DNA of 33,622 nt from Candidatus Nealsoniibacteriota bacterium. Its GTDB lineage: Bacteria; Patescibacteriota; Minisyncoccia; Minisyncoccales; PWPS01. The stretch is from contig PWKU01000034.1 in assembly GCA_003559635.1 (NCBI GenBank), positions 1 to 33,622 of the forward strand. Reading direction: 5' to 3'. The number at the start of each line of letters is the position of its first letter. Positions within the stretch are counted from its first letter, which is position 1. Below, one piece after another: positions 7,998 through 15,932 of this stretch. A program made the position numbers and the translations under genes. The notes below the pieces were generated by a model that had not been told where the DNA came from, did no database searches, and saw nothing but the letters and a program-made list of their open reading frames with translations.

Positions 7998-8068
7998 GAT
8001 CACAAGGAAAAGAATTGAGTGGCAGGGAAGTGACCATGATTTAAAAATATAGTTTGACCACAAAGAGG

Positions 8069-8389
8069 ATGCATACTAAAGATTTGGAAAAGAAAAGGTT
8101 TCAAAAAAGAACAGAGGACTTTGTGTGCGGAAAGTGTGGCTGGGAGACCCGAGGAGACGGCTATACCGATCACTGTCCGAAGTGTCTCTGGTCGAGGCAT
8201 GTCGATATTAACCCCGGAGATAGAAGATCATCTTGCAAAGGGATGATGGAGCCCGTGGGAATAAGAAAAAAGGGGGAAAAGTATGTTATTCTTTACAGGT
8301 GTCTGATTTGCGGTATCAAGTACCGCGTTAAAAAAGCGGAAGAAGATGATTTTGAAGAGATTATTATGATCAGTAAAAAGAATTTTTAG
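8069..8389 (+). CDS. RNHCP-domain zinc-binding protein
   Basis: The ~106-residue product has six Cys and several His arranged as in the RNHCP family: FVCGKCGW, DHCPKCLWSRHVD, GDRRSSCKGMMEP and RCLICG. These probably form zinc-ribbon-like sites. The family name motif RNHCP is TDHCP here. Function is unknown; a nucleic-acid or RNA role is only inferred from the ribbon. Two starts are possible: TTG 8054 (track) or ATG 8069; I prefer ATG, although neither has a well-spaced Shine-Dalgarno. The next gene starts 1 bp after the stop, so the pair is co-transcribed and translationally coupled. Confidence 0.75.
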   Translation: MHTKDLEKKRFQKRTEDFVCGKCGWETRGDGYTDHCPKCLWSRHVDINPGDRRSSCKGMMEPVGIRKKGEKYVILYRCLICGIKYRVKKAEEDDFEEIIMISKKNF

Positions 8390-8390
8390 A

Positions 8391-9218
8391 ATGAATATAG
8401 AAGAAATAAAAAAAAGAGTGGAAGAAAAATTAGATGTTCCACGGAAAGCGCTGGAAGGAGATGAAAACAGGGAGATAGAAAGAATGTTGGGTTTTTTTCT
8501 GGTAGAGAAAGGCTATATTGCGGGAGTCGAAGAAAAGGATGATGACTGGAGTTTTGTTTATCAGAGTACTACCCGGAGTATAGCGGTTTCCGAGAAAGAA
8601 ATGCCTCATGAAAAGTGGGAGAAGTGTGTTTTTAAGATGGGAATCAATCAGAAAACGGAAGAAAATCTTTTTCCCAGCCCAGGGCTTGAAACGGAGAAGT
8701 ACCGCTTTCTTCACGAAGCAAGCCATGCTTACCAAGAGTATTTGTGTTTCAAAGAAAGTGGGGAGAATCCTAAAGAATGGCATCAAAGGTCACTAGGGGG
8801 AGAGATAGATTCTTATTACGGAAAGCTTTTTAATTTCTGTTTCTACAAAAGAATGGAAGATGATGAAAAAGAAGGGAGAAGAAAAGAAAAAGAAAAGGGG
8901 CTTTCTGTTTGGGGGAATGCCTCAAACTATGATTATCTTAACGATGAAGAGATTCCGAATAGAGAGTCCGAAATTGCGGTAAGGGCGCAGGAAGACGCCA
9001 ACGAGCTGGTTACAATGTTCCTCTGGCACCCGGAATATTTTCGTGTCTATTTGGATTATCTCTCATTAAACCATGAAAATCCTCAGGTAAGAGAAAGAGA
9101 GATTACCAAAGAAGATTTGGAAAAAAGGGGGCTTGTTGAGATATCAAAAGAAGAAGCGGATTATTTAAGGAAGCTGATTTCTTTATATGTAAACGAGATG
9201 AAGGAAAACATAGCCTAG
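8391..9218 (+). CDS. Putative cytosolic zincin-like protein (HExxH), function unknown
   Basis: The 275-residue product has no signal peptide or membrane helix. The key feature is FLHEASHAYQEYL, an HExxH zinc-protease motif at residues 108-112 in a predicted helix. Downstream, a conserved-looking block RAQEDANELVTMFLWHPEYF (about 198-217) offers Glu residues as a possible third metal ligand, as in gluzincins. I vaguely recall similar ED..EL..M...PEYF segments in CPR hypothetical proteins but no characterised member. The middle is very charged (KEGRRKEKEKG). It is encoded 1 bp downstream of the RNHCP gene. A metallopeptidase role is inference from one short motif. Confidence 0.6.
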   Translation: MNIEEIKKRVEEKLDVPRKALEGDENREIERMLGFFLVEKGYIAGVEEKDDDWSFVYQSTTRSIAVSEKEMPHEKWEKCVFKMGINQKTEENLFPSPGLETEKYRFLHEASHAYQEYLCFKESGENPKEWHQRSLGGEIDSYYGKLFNFCFYKRMEDDEKEGRRKEKEKGLSVWGNASNYDYLNDEEIPNRESEIAVRAQEDANELVTMFLWHPEYFRVYLDYLSLNHENPQVREREITKEDLEKRGLVEISKEEADYLRKLISLYVNEMKENIA

Positions 9219-9299
9219 GGGAATAGTATTTTATCGAAAATTTTCTTCTGGGAGCTTGTGGCTGTTGTATTTCTAATTGATTATATTAAAATTAGGCAT

Positions 9300-10310
9300 A
9301 TGAAAATTAATTATAAAAACCCGGAAAAAAGAACGGGAATCCTCATTTGGGAGGGAGACGTAAGCTTTCTTTCGAGAGAGAAGGATTTTAGTTTGAGGGG
9401 AATAGGGGAAGAGGAGATAAAAGAAAGAGCGAGAAAAGTGAATGGGGACAATGCGCTCTATTTTTTTACGGCTGTAAATAAAGCGGACAGTTTTCTTGTT
9501 TGGGTTTCGCAGATTAAAGAATGGGACAGTCAGAAAGTATTGAGTTCCGAGTCCAGCGTAACCGAGAAAAGAAGCTATGAAGACAAGGAGAACGGAAACA
9601 TAATAAGTTTTATTGATTTTTCTTCTAAAGTTTTAGGGAGAAAACAAATCAAGATAAATTTTTCAATTGAAGTATCTGAGATAGAGGTTGAGGAGGGCAG
9701 TTGGGTGACCGATGATTATGATAAATCTTCTCCTCTTTACAGGAAATATACAAAAAGTGAAAGGCAACTTAGCCAAACCGATGATATCGTAAAGCTGGCA
9801 GAAGAAATTACTCGTAGCACAGATGACTATTTCCCGAAAGCGAAGATTATATATAATTGGATCGTGGAAAATATTGAACACAAGGAGAAAACAGGAGAGA
9901 GAGGTGCGATAAGGGTTTTTCAAAGCAAAAATGGGAATGCTGCCGAGTTAAGCTTTCTTTGCATAACACTGATGAGGTCTGTCGGAATTCCCGCGAGACT
10001 TGTAACCGGTGCTTGGGGAGAAGCGGGGAGAAGACAGGAAAATCATTTTTGGCTCGAATTTTATCTTAACAATGTTGGCTGGGTCCCGGTTGATTGCGCT
10101 AAAAAAATGTTTGCGAGATTGGACAACAAAAGAACAATATTTTCGAAGGGAGAGAATATTATACTCGAAAGAGGTCCCGATCAGAGCGAGGTTTTTAATA
10201 TAAATTACAAAAGAGTGTTTTTTATGCAACCTGAGGCGACTTATATAAACAAGCAAGAAGACGGGTTGCTGGTGGTAGAACAAAACAAATATCTTCTTGT
10301 TAAGGAATAA
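9300..10310 (+). CDS. Transglutaminase-like protein lacking the catalytic cysteine
   Basis: The 336-residue product (ATG 9300; alternative GTG 9258) carries a transglutaminase-like core at about 180-270: IYNWIVENIEH, then VFQSKNGNAAELSFL, SVGIPARLVTG, NHFWLEFY and GWVPVDCA. In active members the Cys sits in a KxGxC segment; here that position is Ala (NGNAAE, Ala214), while the partner His (NHF, ~249) and Asp (PVD, ~265) remain. The N-terminal half resembles a beta-sandwich domain. There is no signal peptide, so a cytosolic location is likely. It is probably a non-catalytic binding protein, unless Cys221 or Cys266 substitutes. The DUF192 gene follows 11 bp downstream in what looks like one transcript. 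Confidence 0.75.
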   Translation: MKINYKNPEKRTGILIWEGDVSFLSREKDFSLRGIGEEEIKERARKVNGDNALYFFTAVNKADSFLVWVSQIKEWDSQKVLSSESSVTEKRSYEDKENGNIISFIDFSSKVLGRKQIKINFSIEVSEIEVEEGSWVTDDYDKSSPLYRKYTKSERQLSQTDDIVKLAEEITRSTDDYFPKAKIIYNWIVENIEHKEKTGERGAIRVFQSKNGNAAELSFLCITLMRSVGIPARLVTGAWGEAGRRQENHFWLEFYLNNVGWVPVDCAKKMFARLDNKRTIFSKGENIILERGPDQSEVFNINYKRVFFMQPEATYINKQEDGLLVVEQNKYLLVKE

Positions 10311-10321
10311 TTTTCGGAATA

Positions 10322-10789
10322 TTGGCAAAGAGATTTAAAATTACCATATTAATCGCTGTTTTCTTCGCAGTAGGGTGGCTCTGGATTTTTAGTCAGCAGG
10401 CAGAAGAGAATCTTTCTGCCGCCAAAAAAGAGGCAGTTTTATTGGGAAGTGAAAAACTTGATGTTTGGGTAGTAAAAAAACCGGATGAGAGAAAAAGAGG
10501 TCTTTCGGGAATGGAGAAGCTGGTGGAAGTGGATGGAATGCTCTTTGTTTTTGAGGAGGAAAAAAGACACCCTTTCTGGATGAAGGATATGCACTTCCCG
10601 ATTGATATTATTTGGATTAGCGGGGAAAGAAAAGTACTGGAGATAACATACGGCGTCAGTCCCGAAACTTATCCGGACATATTTCAACCTCAACAGCCGG
10701 TTAAGTATGTTATTGAAGTTGAAGCGGGAAGAGCGGAAGAGATAAACATTGAAGAGGGGAGCGTTTTTTCGCCAAACGGGAGATTATGA
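10322..10789 (+). CDS. DUF192 protein, membrane-anchored
   Basis: The 155-residue product starts at TTG; no nearby ATG would keep the N-terminal anchor (ILIAVFFAVGWLWIF). The soluble domain matches DUF192: RKRGLSGMEKL, GMLFVFEEEKRHPFWMKDMHFPIDIIWI, and the terminal YVIEVEAGRAEE. The family is small and of unproven function and is common in Patescibacteria and archaea; it is probably extracytoplasmic. The stop overlaps the next start by 4 bp (ATGA), so it is translationally coupled to the sugar transferase and likely belongs to the envelope cluster. Confidence 0.85.
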   Translation: MAKRFKITILIAVFFAVGWLWIFSQQAEENLSAAKKEAVLLGSEKLDVWVVKKPDERKRGLSGMEKLVEVDGMLFVFEEEKRHPFWMKDMHFPIDIIWISGERKVLEITYGVSPETYPDIFQPQQPVKYVIEVEAGRAEEINIEEGSVFSPNGRL

Positions 10790-12129
10790 GCAAAGAAAAA
10801 AACAGAATAATCGCAATCTTAATAATAATTGGAGATCTTTTCATCTTCTATTTTTCTTTGTATCTGGCGCTTTTTTTAAGGAAGGCAGGGTCTCCCGATA
10901 TGGAGATATTCAATGAACTGAGAGAGCCCTTCCTGTATCTCTTTTTTATATGCTCTTTTATCTTCTTTATTATTGATTTCTATGAGTTGTCTTCTTTTAG
11001 AAAAGCAGTCTCTTTTTTAAGAAGCATTTTTGTTTTTTTCTTTCTGGCGATTGTTTCTGGTATTGTTTATTTTTATTTTCAGCCTCAGTTGGAGCTTACC
11101 CCGAGAGCAATACTTTTTTTAACCGTATTTAATTTCACAGTTTTCTCTTCTCTTTGGAGATATATTATCTTTCGTATCGTTGGAATGAAAAATTTTCGGA
11201 GAAGACTTTTTTTTGTTGGGTTTTGCGAAGAGATGAGAGAAATCTTGAGCGACGATTTCGTAGAGTATGAAATTATCGGAATTTATACGAAAGGAAATAT
11301 TCCCAAGGATGTTAGAGAGAGGGTGGATGTGTTTGATGATATAGCGGAGGTAAAAAAGATAGCTAAAGACATTGAGGGACTTGTTTTCGCCCCCAATATA
11401 AAAGATGACAGGGAAACCGTAAAAATGATTTTCTCCGAACTTCCTTTAAATATGAAGTATATGGAGTTTTTTACGCTCTACGAGGAGGCAACAAAGAAAG
11501 TTCCTCTGTATTCTCTGAATGAATGGTGGTTTTTGGAAAACATATCGAGGCCGAAAAAGAGAATGGGTGAAATCGTAAACAGAACGGCGGAAATATTCTT
11601 TTCGTTATGCGGGTTACTGTTTTTATTGATTATTTTCCCGGTTGTTACAGCGGTGATTAAAATAGATTCCAGGGGGACTGTTTTATATCGGCAAGAGAGG
11701 ACGGGAGAAAAAGGTAAAAAATTTATTTTATATAAATTCAGGACAATGCGCCATATTCCCGAAGAAGAAGAGTTTCCGTGGAGAGAAGAAAAGAAGGGGG
11801 AAGTTACCCGCATAGGGAAGGCTTTAAGAATAACTCACTTTGATGAGCTTCCACAAATCTACAATATCATAAAAGGAGATTTGGGTTTTATAGGGCCAAG
11901 GCCGGAGGTTACAAAACTCGCCAAGGAGTTTGAAAAGAAAATTCCTTTCTATAAACTGCGTTATTTGGTCCGCCCCGGAATTACGGGGTGGGCTCAAATA
12001 AATTATCCTGCTTCAACAAGCTTGCAAGAAGCGGAAGAAAAATTTAGATATGACCTCTACTATATCAAGAATCGATCGTTTTTCCTTGACATCATTATTT
12101 TAATAAAGACATTTCGTACTATTTTCTAA
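10786..12129 (+). CDS. Undecaprenyl-phosphate sugar phosphotransferase (WbaP/PglC-type initiating transferase)
   Basis: The 447-residue product has about four N-terminal membrane helices, a central Rossmann-like region (LFFVGFCEEMREIL...), one more hydrophobic segment (~270) and a C-terminal bacterial sugar transferase domain. That domain carries the family signatures: KFRTMR, HFDELPQIYNIIKGDLGFIGPRPE (with the catalytic Asp-Glu pair) and RYLVRPGITGWAQINY. It transfers a sugar phosphate from a nucleotide sugar to a polyprenyl-phosphate carrier, the first step of surface polysaccharide or glycan synthesis, at the inner face of the membrane. It is coupled to the DUF192 gene by a 4-bp overlap. 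Sugar specificity cannot be read from sequence. Confidence 0.9.
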   Translation: MSKEKNRIIAILIIIGDLFIFYFSLYLALFLRKAGSPDMEIFNELREPFLYLFFICSFIFFIIDFYELSSFRKAVSFLRSIFVFFFLAIVSGIVYFYFQPQLELTPRAILFLTVFNFTVFSSLWRYIIFRIVGMKNFRRRLFFVGFCEEMREILSDDFVEYEIIGIYTKGNIPKDVRERVDVFDDIAEVKKIAKDIEGLVFAPNIKDDRETVKMIFSELPLNMKYMEFFTLYEEATKKVPLYSLNEWWFLENISRPKKRMGEIVNRTAEIFFSLCGLLFLLIIFPVVTAVIKIDSRGTVLYRQERTGEKGKKFILYKFRTMRHIPEEEEFPWREEKKGEVTRIGKALRITHFDELPQIYNIIKGDLGFIGPRPEVTKLAKEFEKKIPFYKLRYLVRPGITGWAQINYPASTSLQEAEEKFRYDLYYIKNRSFFLDIIILIKTFRTIF

Positions 12130-12139
12130 ATTAAAAATT

Positions 12140-12148
12140 TGCTATACT
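12140..12148 (+). promoter_or_regulatory. Extended -10 promoter for the YdcF-like gene
   Basis: TGCTATACT (extended -10) ends 7 bp before the ATG at 12156. No good -35 is seen, as is usual for extended -10 promoters. The transcript would start at or within 2 nt of the ATG. Confidence 0.5.
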
Positions 12149-12155
12149 AAGGCGT

Positions 12156-12890
12156 ATGATAATTTTAAAGGCTATTCAAAGCTTTCTAATGCCCAGCGCA
12201 CTTGTTTTTCTTCTCGCAATAGCCGGGTTATTGTTGCTTTCCAAGAAAAAACAGAGAGCTGGGAAAGTTTTTGTTTTTTTGGCTGTCTTTTTCTATTATC
12301 TTTTTTCAATTACGCCAGTAAGTGATTTTTTGCTGATGTCCTTGGAAGAAAAATACAGAACGATTTCCGTTGAAGATGCAGAGCAAGTGGAAAAAGTAGT
12401 TCTTCTCTTAGGAGGGAGAGAAAGTGATGTTTTGCGAGGAAGTGAAGTTTTAAGAATTTGGCATCTTTCAGAAGGAGACATGAAAGTAATTATTTCCGGG
12501 ACGGATCCCTTGGTTGAAACCAGTCACGAAGCTTTGGCTGTAAGAAATTTCTTTATCAATCGAGGAGTGGATGCGGAAGACATTATCATAGAAGGAGATT
12601 CTCGTAACACAAGAGAAAATGTTATCAATGTCCAAAACATTGTTGAAAAGAAGCCCTTCTTTCTTGTCACATCCGCCTTTCATATGGAGAGAGCACTGGT
12701 AGAATTTGAAAGGCTTGGAGCTAATCCGATACCGGCTCCCACTGATTTTAAAAGAAGAAGAGTGCTCAGCTACCATTTTTTTGATTTTATTCCAAATGCG
12801 CAGAACCTAAGAAACGCGGATCTCGCCGTTCACGAGCACGTTGGAACCGTTTACTATCGATTAATTTACCTTTTTAAAGTAAATCATTAA
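12156..12890 (+). CDS. YdcF/ElyC/SanA-family membrane protein (DUF218)
   Basis: The 244-residue product has two N-terminal membrane helices (about 5-28 and 36-58), then a DUF218 domain. Family marks are VVLLLGG with a downstream acidic/His-rich segment, MKVIISGTDP, INRGVDAEDIIIEGDSRNTREN (the E-x-x-S-x-N-T-x-E-N signature) and FFLVTSAFHMERALVEFERLG. E. coli ElyC and SanA members affect envelope integrity and lipid-carrier metabolism, but no reaction is firmly proven. The location after a lipid-linked sugar transferase and before wall-targeted proteins supports an envelope role. It probably starts a transcript running through 15626. Confidence 0.85.
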   Translation: MIILKAIQSFLMPSALVFLLAIAGLLLLSKKKQRAGKVFVFLAVFFYYLFSITPVSDFLLMSLEEKYRTISVEDAEQVEKVVLLLGGRESDVLRGSEVLRIWHLSEGDMKVIISGTDPLVETSHEALAVRNFFINRGVDAEDIIIEGDSRNTRENVINVQNIVEKKPFFLVTSAFHMERALVEFERLGANPIPAPTDFKRRRVLSYHFFDFIPNAQNLRNADLAVHEHVGTVYYRLIYLFKVNH

Positions 12891-12900
12891 ATTTAAAATA

Positions 12901-14607
12901 ATGGAAAAGATAACCACGAAAATAATTTTCTCCGCCGTATTACTTTTGCTTTTGCCTTCTTTGGCAAACAGCGCTTCACTGGGAGATGTGGAAAGGCTTT
13001 TTATCGAATCTGCCTATGACAATCACCAAAGAAGAAATACCGAGGCGGAATTAAAACTCATCACAAACCATATTTATTTTTATGTGGATAAGCGTTGGTG
13101 GAAGAGGGTCTCGGAAGAAGATGCTAAAGAGTATGAAAGAGTAATGTATAGTTTGGGAGGTGAGTTTGAAAAGAACATTTATCCTCGAATTAAGCAAAGA
13201 TTCGGTGTTTTCCCCAAACATAATGTTGTAGGAGAAGGCGAAAGAATAAATATTCTTTTCCATCCCATGGGAGAAAATTTTGGGGGCTATTTTAGATCCG
13301 GAGATCAGCATTCTATTTACCAATACCCACGATCCAACGAGAAAAATATTCTTTATTTAAATTCCAGTTTGATAGAGAATCCCAACTTGAGGGGATATTT
13401 AGCACATGAATATATGCATCTCGTTACTTTTAATGAAAAAAACAAAGAGTTTGGAATAAGCGAGGAGGTGTGGCTCAATGAGCTTCGGGCAGAGCTGATT
13501 ATTAGCAGCTTGGGATATAATGATGACTATGAAAACAGCAACCTAAGACAAAGAGTAAGAACTTTTCTCCGCGATCCGGACATCTCCCTTACTGAGTGGA
13601 CGGAACAAATTGCCGATTATGGTGTGATTAATGCTTTTGGAGAGTACTTGGTCGGGCACTATGGAGAGAAAATACTTATGGACTCCCTTAACTCCCAGAT
13701 TTCCGGAATTCCGAGCATTGATTACGCTTTGGAGAAAAATGAAGTAGGTAAAACTTTTTCGGAAATATTTACGGAGTGGATGATTGCCGTCTATCTCAAT
13801 GACTGCAAACACGGTGATTACTACTGTTATAAGAATGAAAAATTGAAAGACTTCAGTGTTTCTCCTGCAACGGTTTTTATTCCGACAAGAGATGGCGGGT
13901 CAGTCACTGTCAGATATCAGACAAAAAATTGGGCGGGAAATTGGCACCGGATTGTCGGGGGGTCGGGCGATCTTTATTTGGATTTTTACGGAGATGAAAT
14001 ATTTAATGTCCCCTATATTTTGTGTGAAAAAGACGGCAATTGTGAAGTTTCTTTTTTGGAAATAGATGAAGAAGGAGAGGGGAGTGTTGTTATTGAGGAA
14101 TTTAATTCCCGGTATGAATCAGTAGTTATTCTCCCCCACTTACAGCAAAAGTTTACCGGATTTAATGGGCCCGAAAAACCGGTTTCTTTTGAGTGGCAGG
14201 CGGAGGTAAGAGAAGAAAACGATGAAGAAAAGCTTAAACAGGAAGAGCTTCGCGAGCTTAGCGAGAGATTGTCGCTGATTAGAAGCAAAATAGAAGAAAT
14301 AAGTCTTCTTTTGGGCATAGGGTCTTCAGACGAGACATCTTTGGATAAAATAAGAGAAGACCTCCATTACGGGATGAGAAGATCCAGGGAAGTTGAAAAT
14401 TTGCAATTATTTTTAAAAAATCAAGGTGAGGAGATATATCCGGAGGGTTTGGTTACGGGCAACTTTCTCGTATTAACGAAAAGAGCGGTAATTCGTTTTC
14501 AAGAAAGGCACGCGGAAGAAATTTTGGATCCTCTCGGGCTTTCGGAAGGTACGGGATATGTCGGAGTACACACAAGGGAATTAATAAACTCTTTCTTGAA
14601 TAATTAA
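12901..14607 (+). CDS. Secreted zincin-like metallopeptidase with C-terminal peptidoglycan-binding-like domain
   Basis: The 568-residue product begins with a signal peptide (about 1-24, ending LANSAS). The N-terminal half holds YLAHEYMHLVTF, an HExxH motif at 169-173, followed by VWLNELRAEL whose Glu (194 or 198) could be the third zinc ligand of a gluzincin. A Cys-containing beta-rich domain spans about 310-420, then a Glu/Arg coiled-coil-like helix (about 440-475). The end is a peptidoglycan_binding_1-like domain (about 495-568) with AVIRFQERHAEEILDPLG and GYVGVHTRELINSF. This is the same domain type as the proteins at 719 and 1947, without their QGVGSPG loop. Likely role: exported protease held at the wall (inference). 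It follows the YdcF-like gene by 10 bp. Confidence 0.75.
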   Translation: MEKITTKIIFSAVLLLLLPSLANSASLGDVERLFIESAYDNHQRRNTEAELKLITNHIYFYVDKRWWKRVSEEDAKEYERVMYSLGGEFEKNIYPRIKQRFGVFPKHNVVGEGERINILFHPMGENFGGYFRSGDQHSIYQYPRSNEKNILYLNSSLIENPNLRGYLAHEYMHLVTFNEKNKEFGISEEVWLNELRAELIISSLGYNDDYENSNLRQRVRTFLRDPDISLTEWTEQIADYGVINAFGEYLVGHYGEKILMDSLNSQISGIPSIDYALEKNEVGKTFSEIFTEWMIAVYLNDCKHGDYYCYKNEKLKDFSVSPATVFIPTRDGGSVTVRYQTKNWAGNWHRIVGGSGDLYLDFYGDEIFNVPYILCEKDGNCEVSFLEIDEEGEGSVVIEEFNSRYESVVILPHLQQKFTGFNGPEKPVSFEWQAEVREENDEEKLKQEELRELSERLSLIRSKIEEISLLLGIGSSDETSLDKIREDLHYGMRRSREVENLQLFLKNQGEEIYPEGLVTGNFLVLTKRAVIRFQERHAEEILDPLGLSEGTGYVGVHTRELINSFLNN

Positions 14608-14609
14608 AA

Positions 14610-15626
14610 ATGCGCGGTTTTTCTAAGTTTTTTGTCACTCTTCTTATTGGTGCTGCCATCCTTTTTTTTGTTGTTCGGGAAATGGGAACAGAGGCAATGT
14701 GGGCCGGAATTTCTTTGTTTATAGGATGGGGAGGTCTTTTGATTTTAATAAACACTTTCTTTGTCCTCTTGGCCGGTGCGCTCAGATGGGGACAGGTTCT
14801 AAAATCAGAGAACGAAAATGTTCCTTTTTTGATAATTTTGCGTTATCTTGTAAAAGGATTTACTGTTGACTTTCTTACGCCATTTTCTCTTTTCGGAGGG
14901 GAAACCGTAAGAATTTTTTTAATGGAAAAAGAGGTTGGCGTTAAAAAAAGCGCTTTTTCCGTGATAACCGATAAAATCTTGGATGTTACGATGCTCTTTT
15001 TCTTTTTACTATTAGGAATAACGCTTTTCGTTGTTTATAGTGTAACTCCCAGCGACTCTCTTTTATTTTATGCCGCGGGGGTTATCGCTTTGGTGCTTTT
15101 TGTTCTTGTGTTGTTTTATGTAAAAGCATTGCAAAAAGAAAGCTTTTTAAAATGGGTTTTTGCGATTGTCGGTATATCAAGGAAGTACCTTGATGAGACG
15201 GAGAATGGAAGAGCTATCATTGAGGTTGAAGAAAAAATTATCCATTTTTTTTCCGGCAAAAAAAGAGAGCTTGTAAAAGGGTTGGCGTTCAGTTTTCTCC
15301 GCCACTTTTTTTTCGTGTCAAGAATTTTTTTGATTATGTTTCTAATTACCGGGTCAACAGATCCGGGAATTGCAATAACGGTCTACGGACTTGTTATTTT
15401 GGCAATGTTTCTTCCTTTGCCCGCTGCGCTTGGCTCAATGGAGGTTATTTTAGTGCTGGGACTTGGAGCGATCGGGCACGAGATTGGTGCCGGATTAACG
15501 GCGGCAACCACCCTTAGAGGAGCCGATTTAATGGTTTGCGCGGTGGGTGTGATTTTATTTATAAGACTTTCGTTCATGTCTTTCTATCATCAGTTTAATA
15601 AATTTATGGAAAGATTTGCAAAATAG
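14610..15626 (+). CDS. Lysylphosphatidylglycerol synthase-type membrane protein (flippase-like domain)
   Basis: The 338-residue product has about eight hydrophobic helices and matches the UPF0104/LPG_synthase_TM (PF03706-type) fold. Marks are a GALRWGQVLKSE loop, VKGFTVDFLTPFSLFGGETVRI and the late P-L-P-A-A-L-G-S-M-E motif (FLPLPAALGSMEVILV). In MprF and relatives this domain flips or handles aminoacyl-lipids; stand-alone versions are often near glycosyltransferases, with unknown substrate. The aminoacyl-transferase part of MprF is absent, so the name describes the fold only. The gene begins 3 bp after the zincin stop, so it is in the same transcript, ending at the terminator-like palindrome at 15702. 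Confidence 0.8.
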   Translation: MRGFSKFFVTLLIGAAILFFVVREMGTEAMWAGISLFIGWGGLLILINTFFVLLAGALRWGQVLKSENENVPFLIILRYLVKGFTVDFLTPFSLFGGETVRIFLMEKEVGVKKSAFSVITDKILDVTMLFFFLLLGITLFVVYSVTPSDSLLFYAAGVIALVLFVLVLFYVKALQKESFLKWVFAIVGISRKYLDETENGRAIIEVEEKIIHFFSGKKRELVKGLAFSFLRHFFFVSRIFLIMFLITGSTDPGIAITVYGLVILAMFLPLPAALGSMEVILVLGLGAIGHEIGAGLTAATTLRGADLMVCAVGVILFIRLSFMSFYHQFNKFMERFAK

Positions 15627-15701
15627 ATTTTTGAAGGAGTAAAAGAAGATTGCCCTTGACAAAAAAATGCCCTTAAAACCACCATTCCCCCTTAAAAACA
15701 A

Positions 15702-15740
15702 AGCATTGCAGGGTCAGACCCTGCAATGCTAGTTTTTTTT
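15702..15740 (+). terminator. GCAGGGTC palindrome copy 2, with T8 tail (terminator-like)
   Basis: Two perfect 14-nt arms (AGCATTGCAGGGTC / GACCCTGCAATGCT, 15702-15730) flank a single A; a TAG spacer and eight T follow. It lies 75 bp after the stop at 15626 and fits a terminator for the envelope transcript. It is the longest of three copies of this palindrome in the window. Confidence 0.75.
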
Positions 15741-15788
15741 AGACGGACATTTCTACTTTGCTTAAGACGGATATTAGTACGTTGGGTT
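15741..15788 (+). repeat. 24-bp degenerate tandem repeat resembling insertion-sequence end
   Basis: AGACGGACATTTCTACTTTG (15741) recurs as AGACGGATATTAGTACGTTG (15765) in register, 17 of 24 positions identical. Paired ACGGACATT..TACTTTG motifs resemble the terminal repeats of some IS481/IS3-type elements as I recall them. No transposase is present, so this would be a remnant. Confidence 0.4.
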
Positions 15789-15803
15789 GATAAGACACCT
15801 GAT

Positions 15804-15831
15804 TTGACATATTTTTTTATTTTGCTATCAT
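15804..15831 (+). promoter_or_regulatory. Strong promoter of candidate small RNA
   Basis: A perfect TTGACA (15804-15809), a 16-bp spacer and TATCAT (15826-15831) preceded by TGC (extended -10). Start would be near 15838. No ORF follows before the terminator at 15873-15899. Confidence 0.7.
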
Positions 15832-15837
15832 TCTCTT

Positions 15838-15899
15838 AGTGGGTAGGTGCGAAAGGTGACTCCAATTCGGCGAAAAACCTCACTCGAGCGAGGTTTTTT
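15838..15899 (+). ncRNA. Candidate ~60-nt small RNA upstream of murB
   Basis: This is bounded by a consensus promoter and a terminator hairpin: AAAAACCTC / GAGGTTTTT arms around a CTCGAG core, T-run ending at 15899. The 5' part can form a small CGAA/TTCG stem with the loop AGGTGACTCCAA. It has no ORF of useful length. ACTCCAATTC (15859-15868) is the exact reverse complement of GAATTGGAGT in the loop of the murB leader hairpin (16018-16027). A base-pairing regulatory role is inference. I do not recognise a known RNA family. Confidence 0.5.
15873..15899 (+). terminator. Terminator of the candidate small RNA
   Basis: AAAAACCTC (15873-15881) pairs with GAGGTTTTT (15890-15898); the inner CTCGAG adds pairs after one A-C mismatch. 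Six T (15894-15899) follow or form the arm, giving a rho-independent terminator. Confidence 0.75.
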
Positions 15900-15932
15900 G
15901 CTTTCAAAAAGCTGGTATGATGTCAAAATGTT

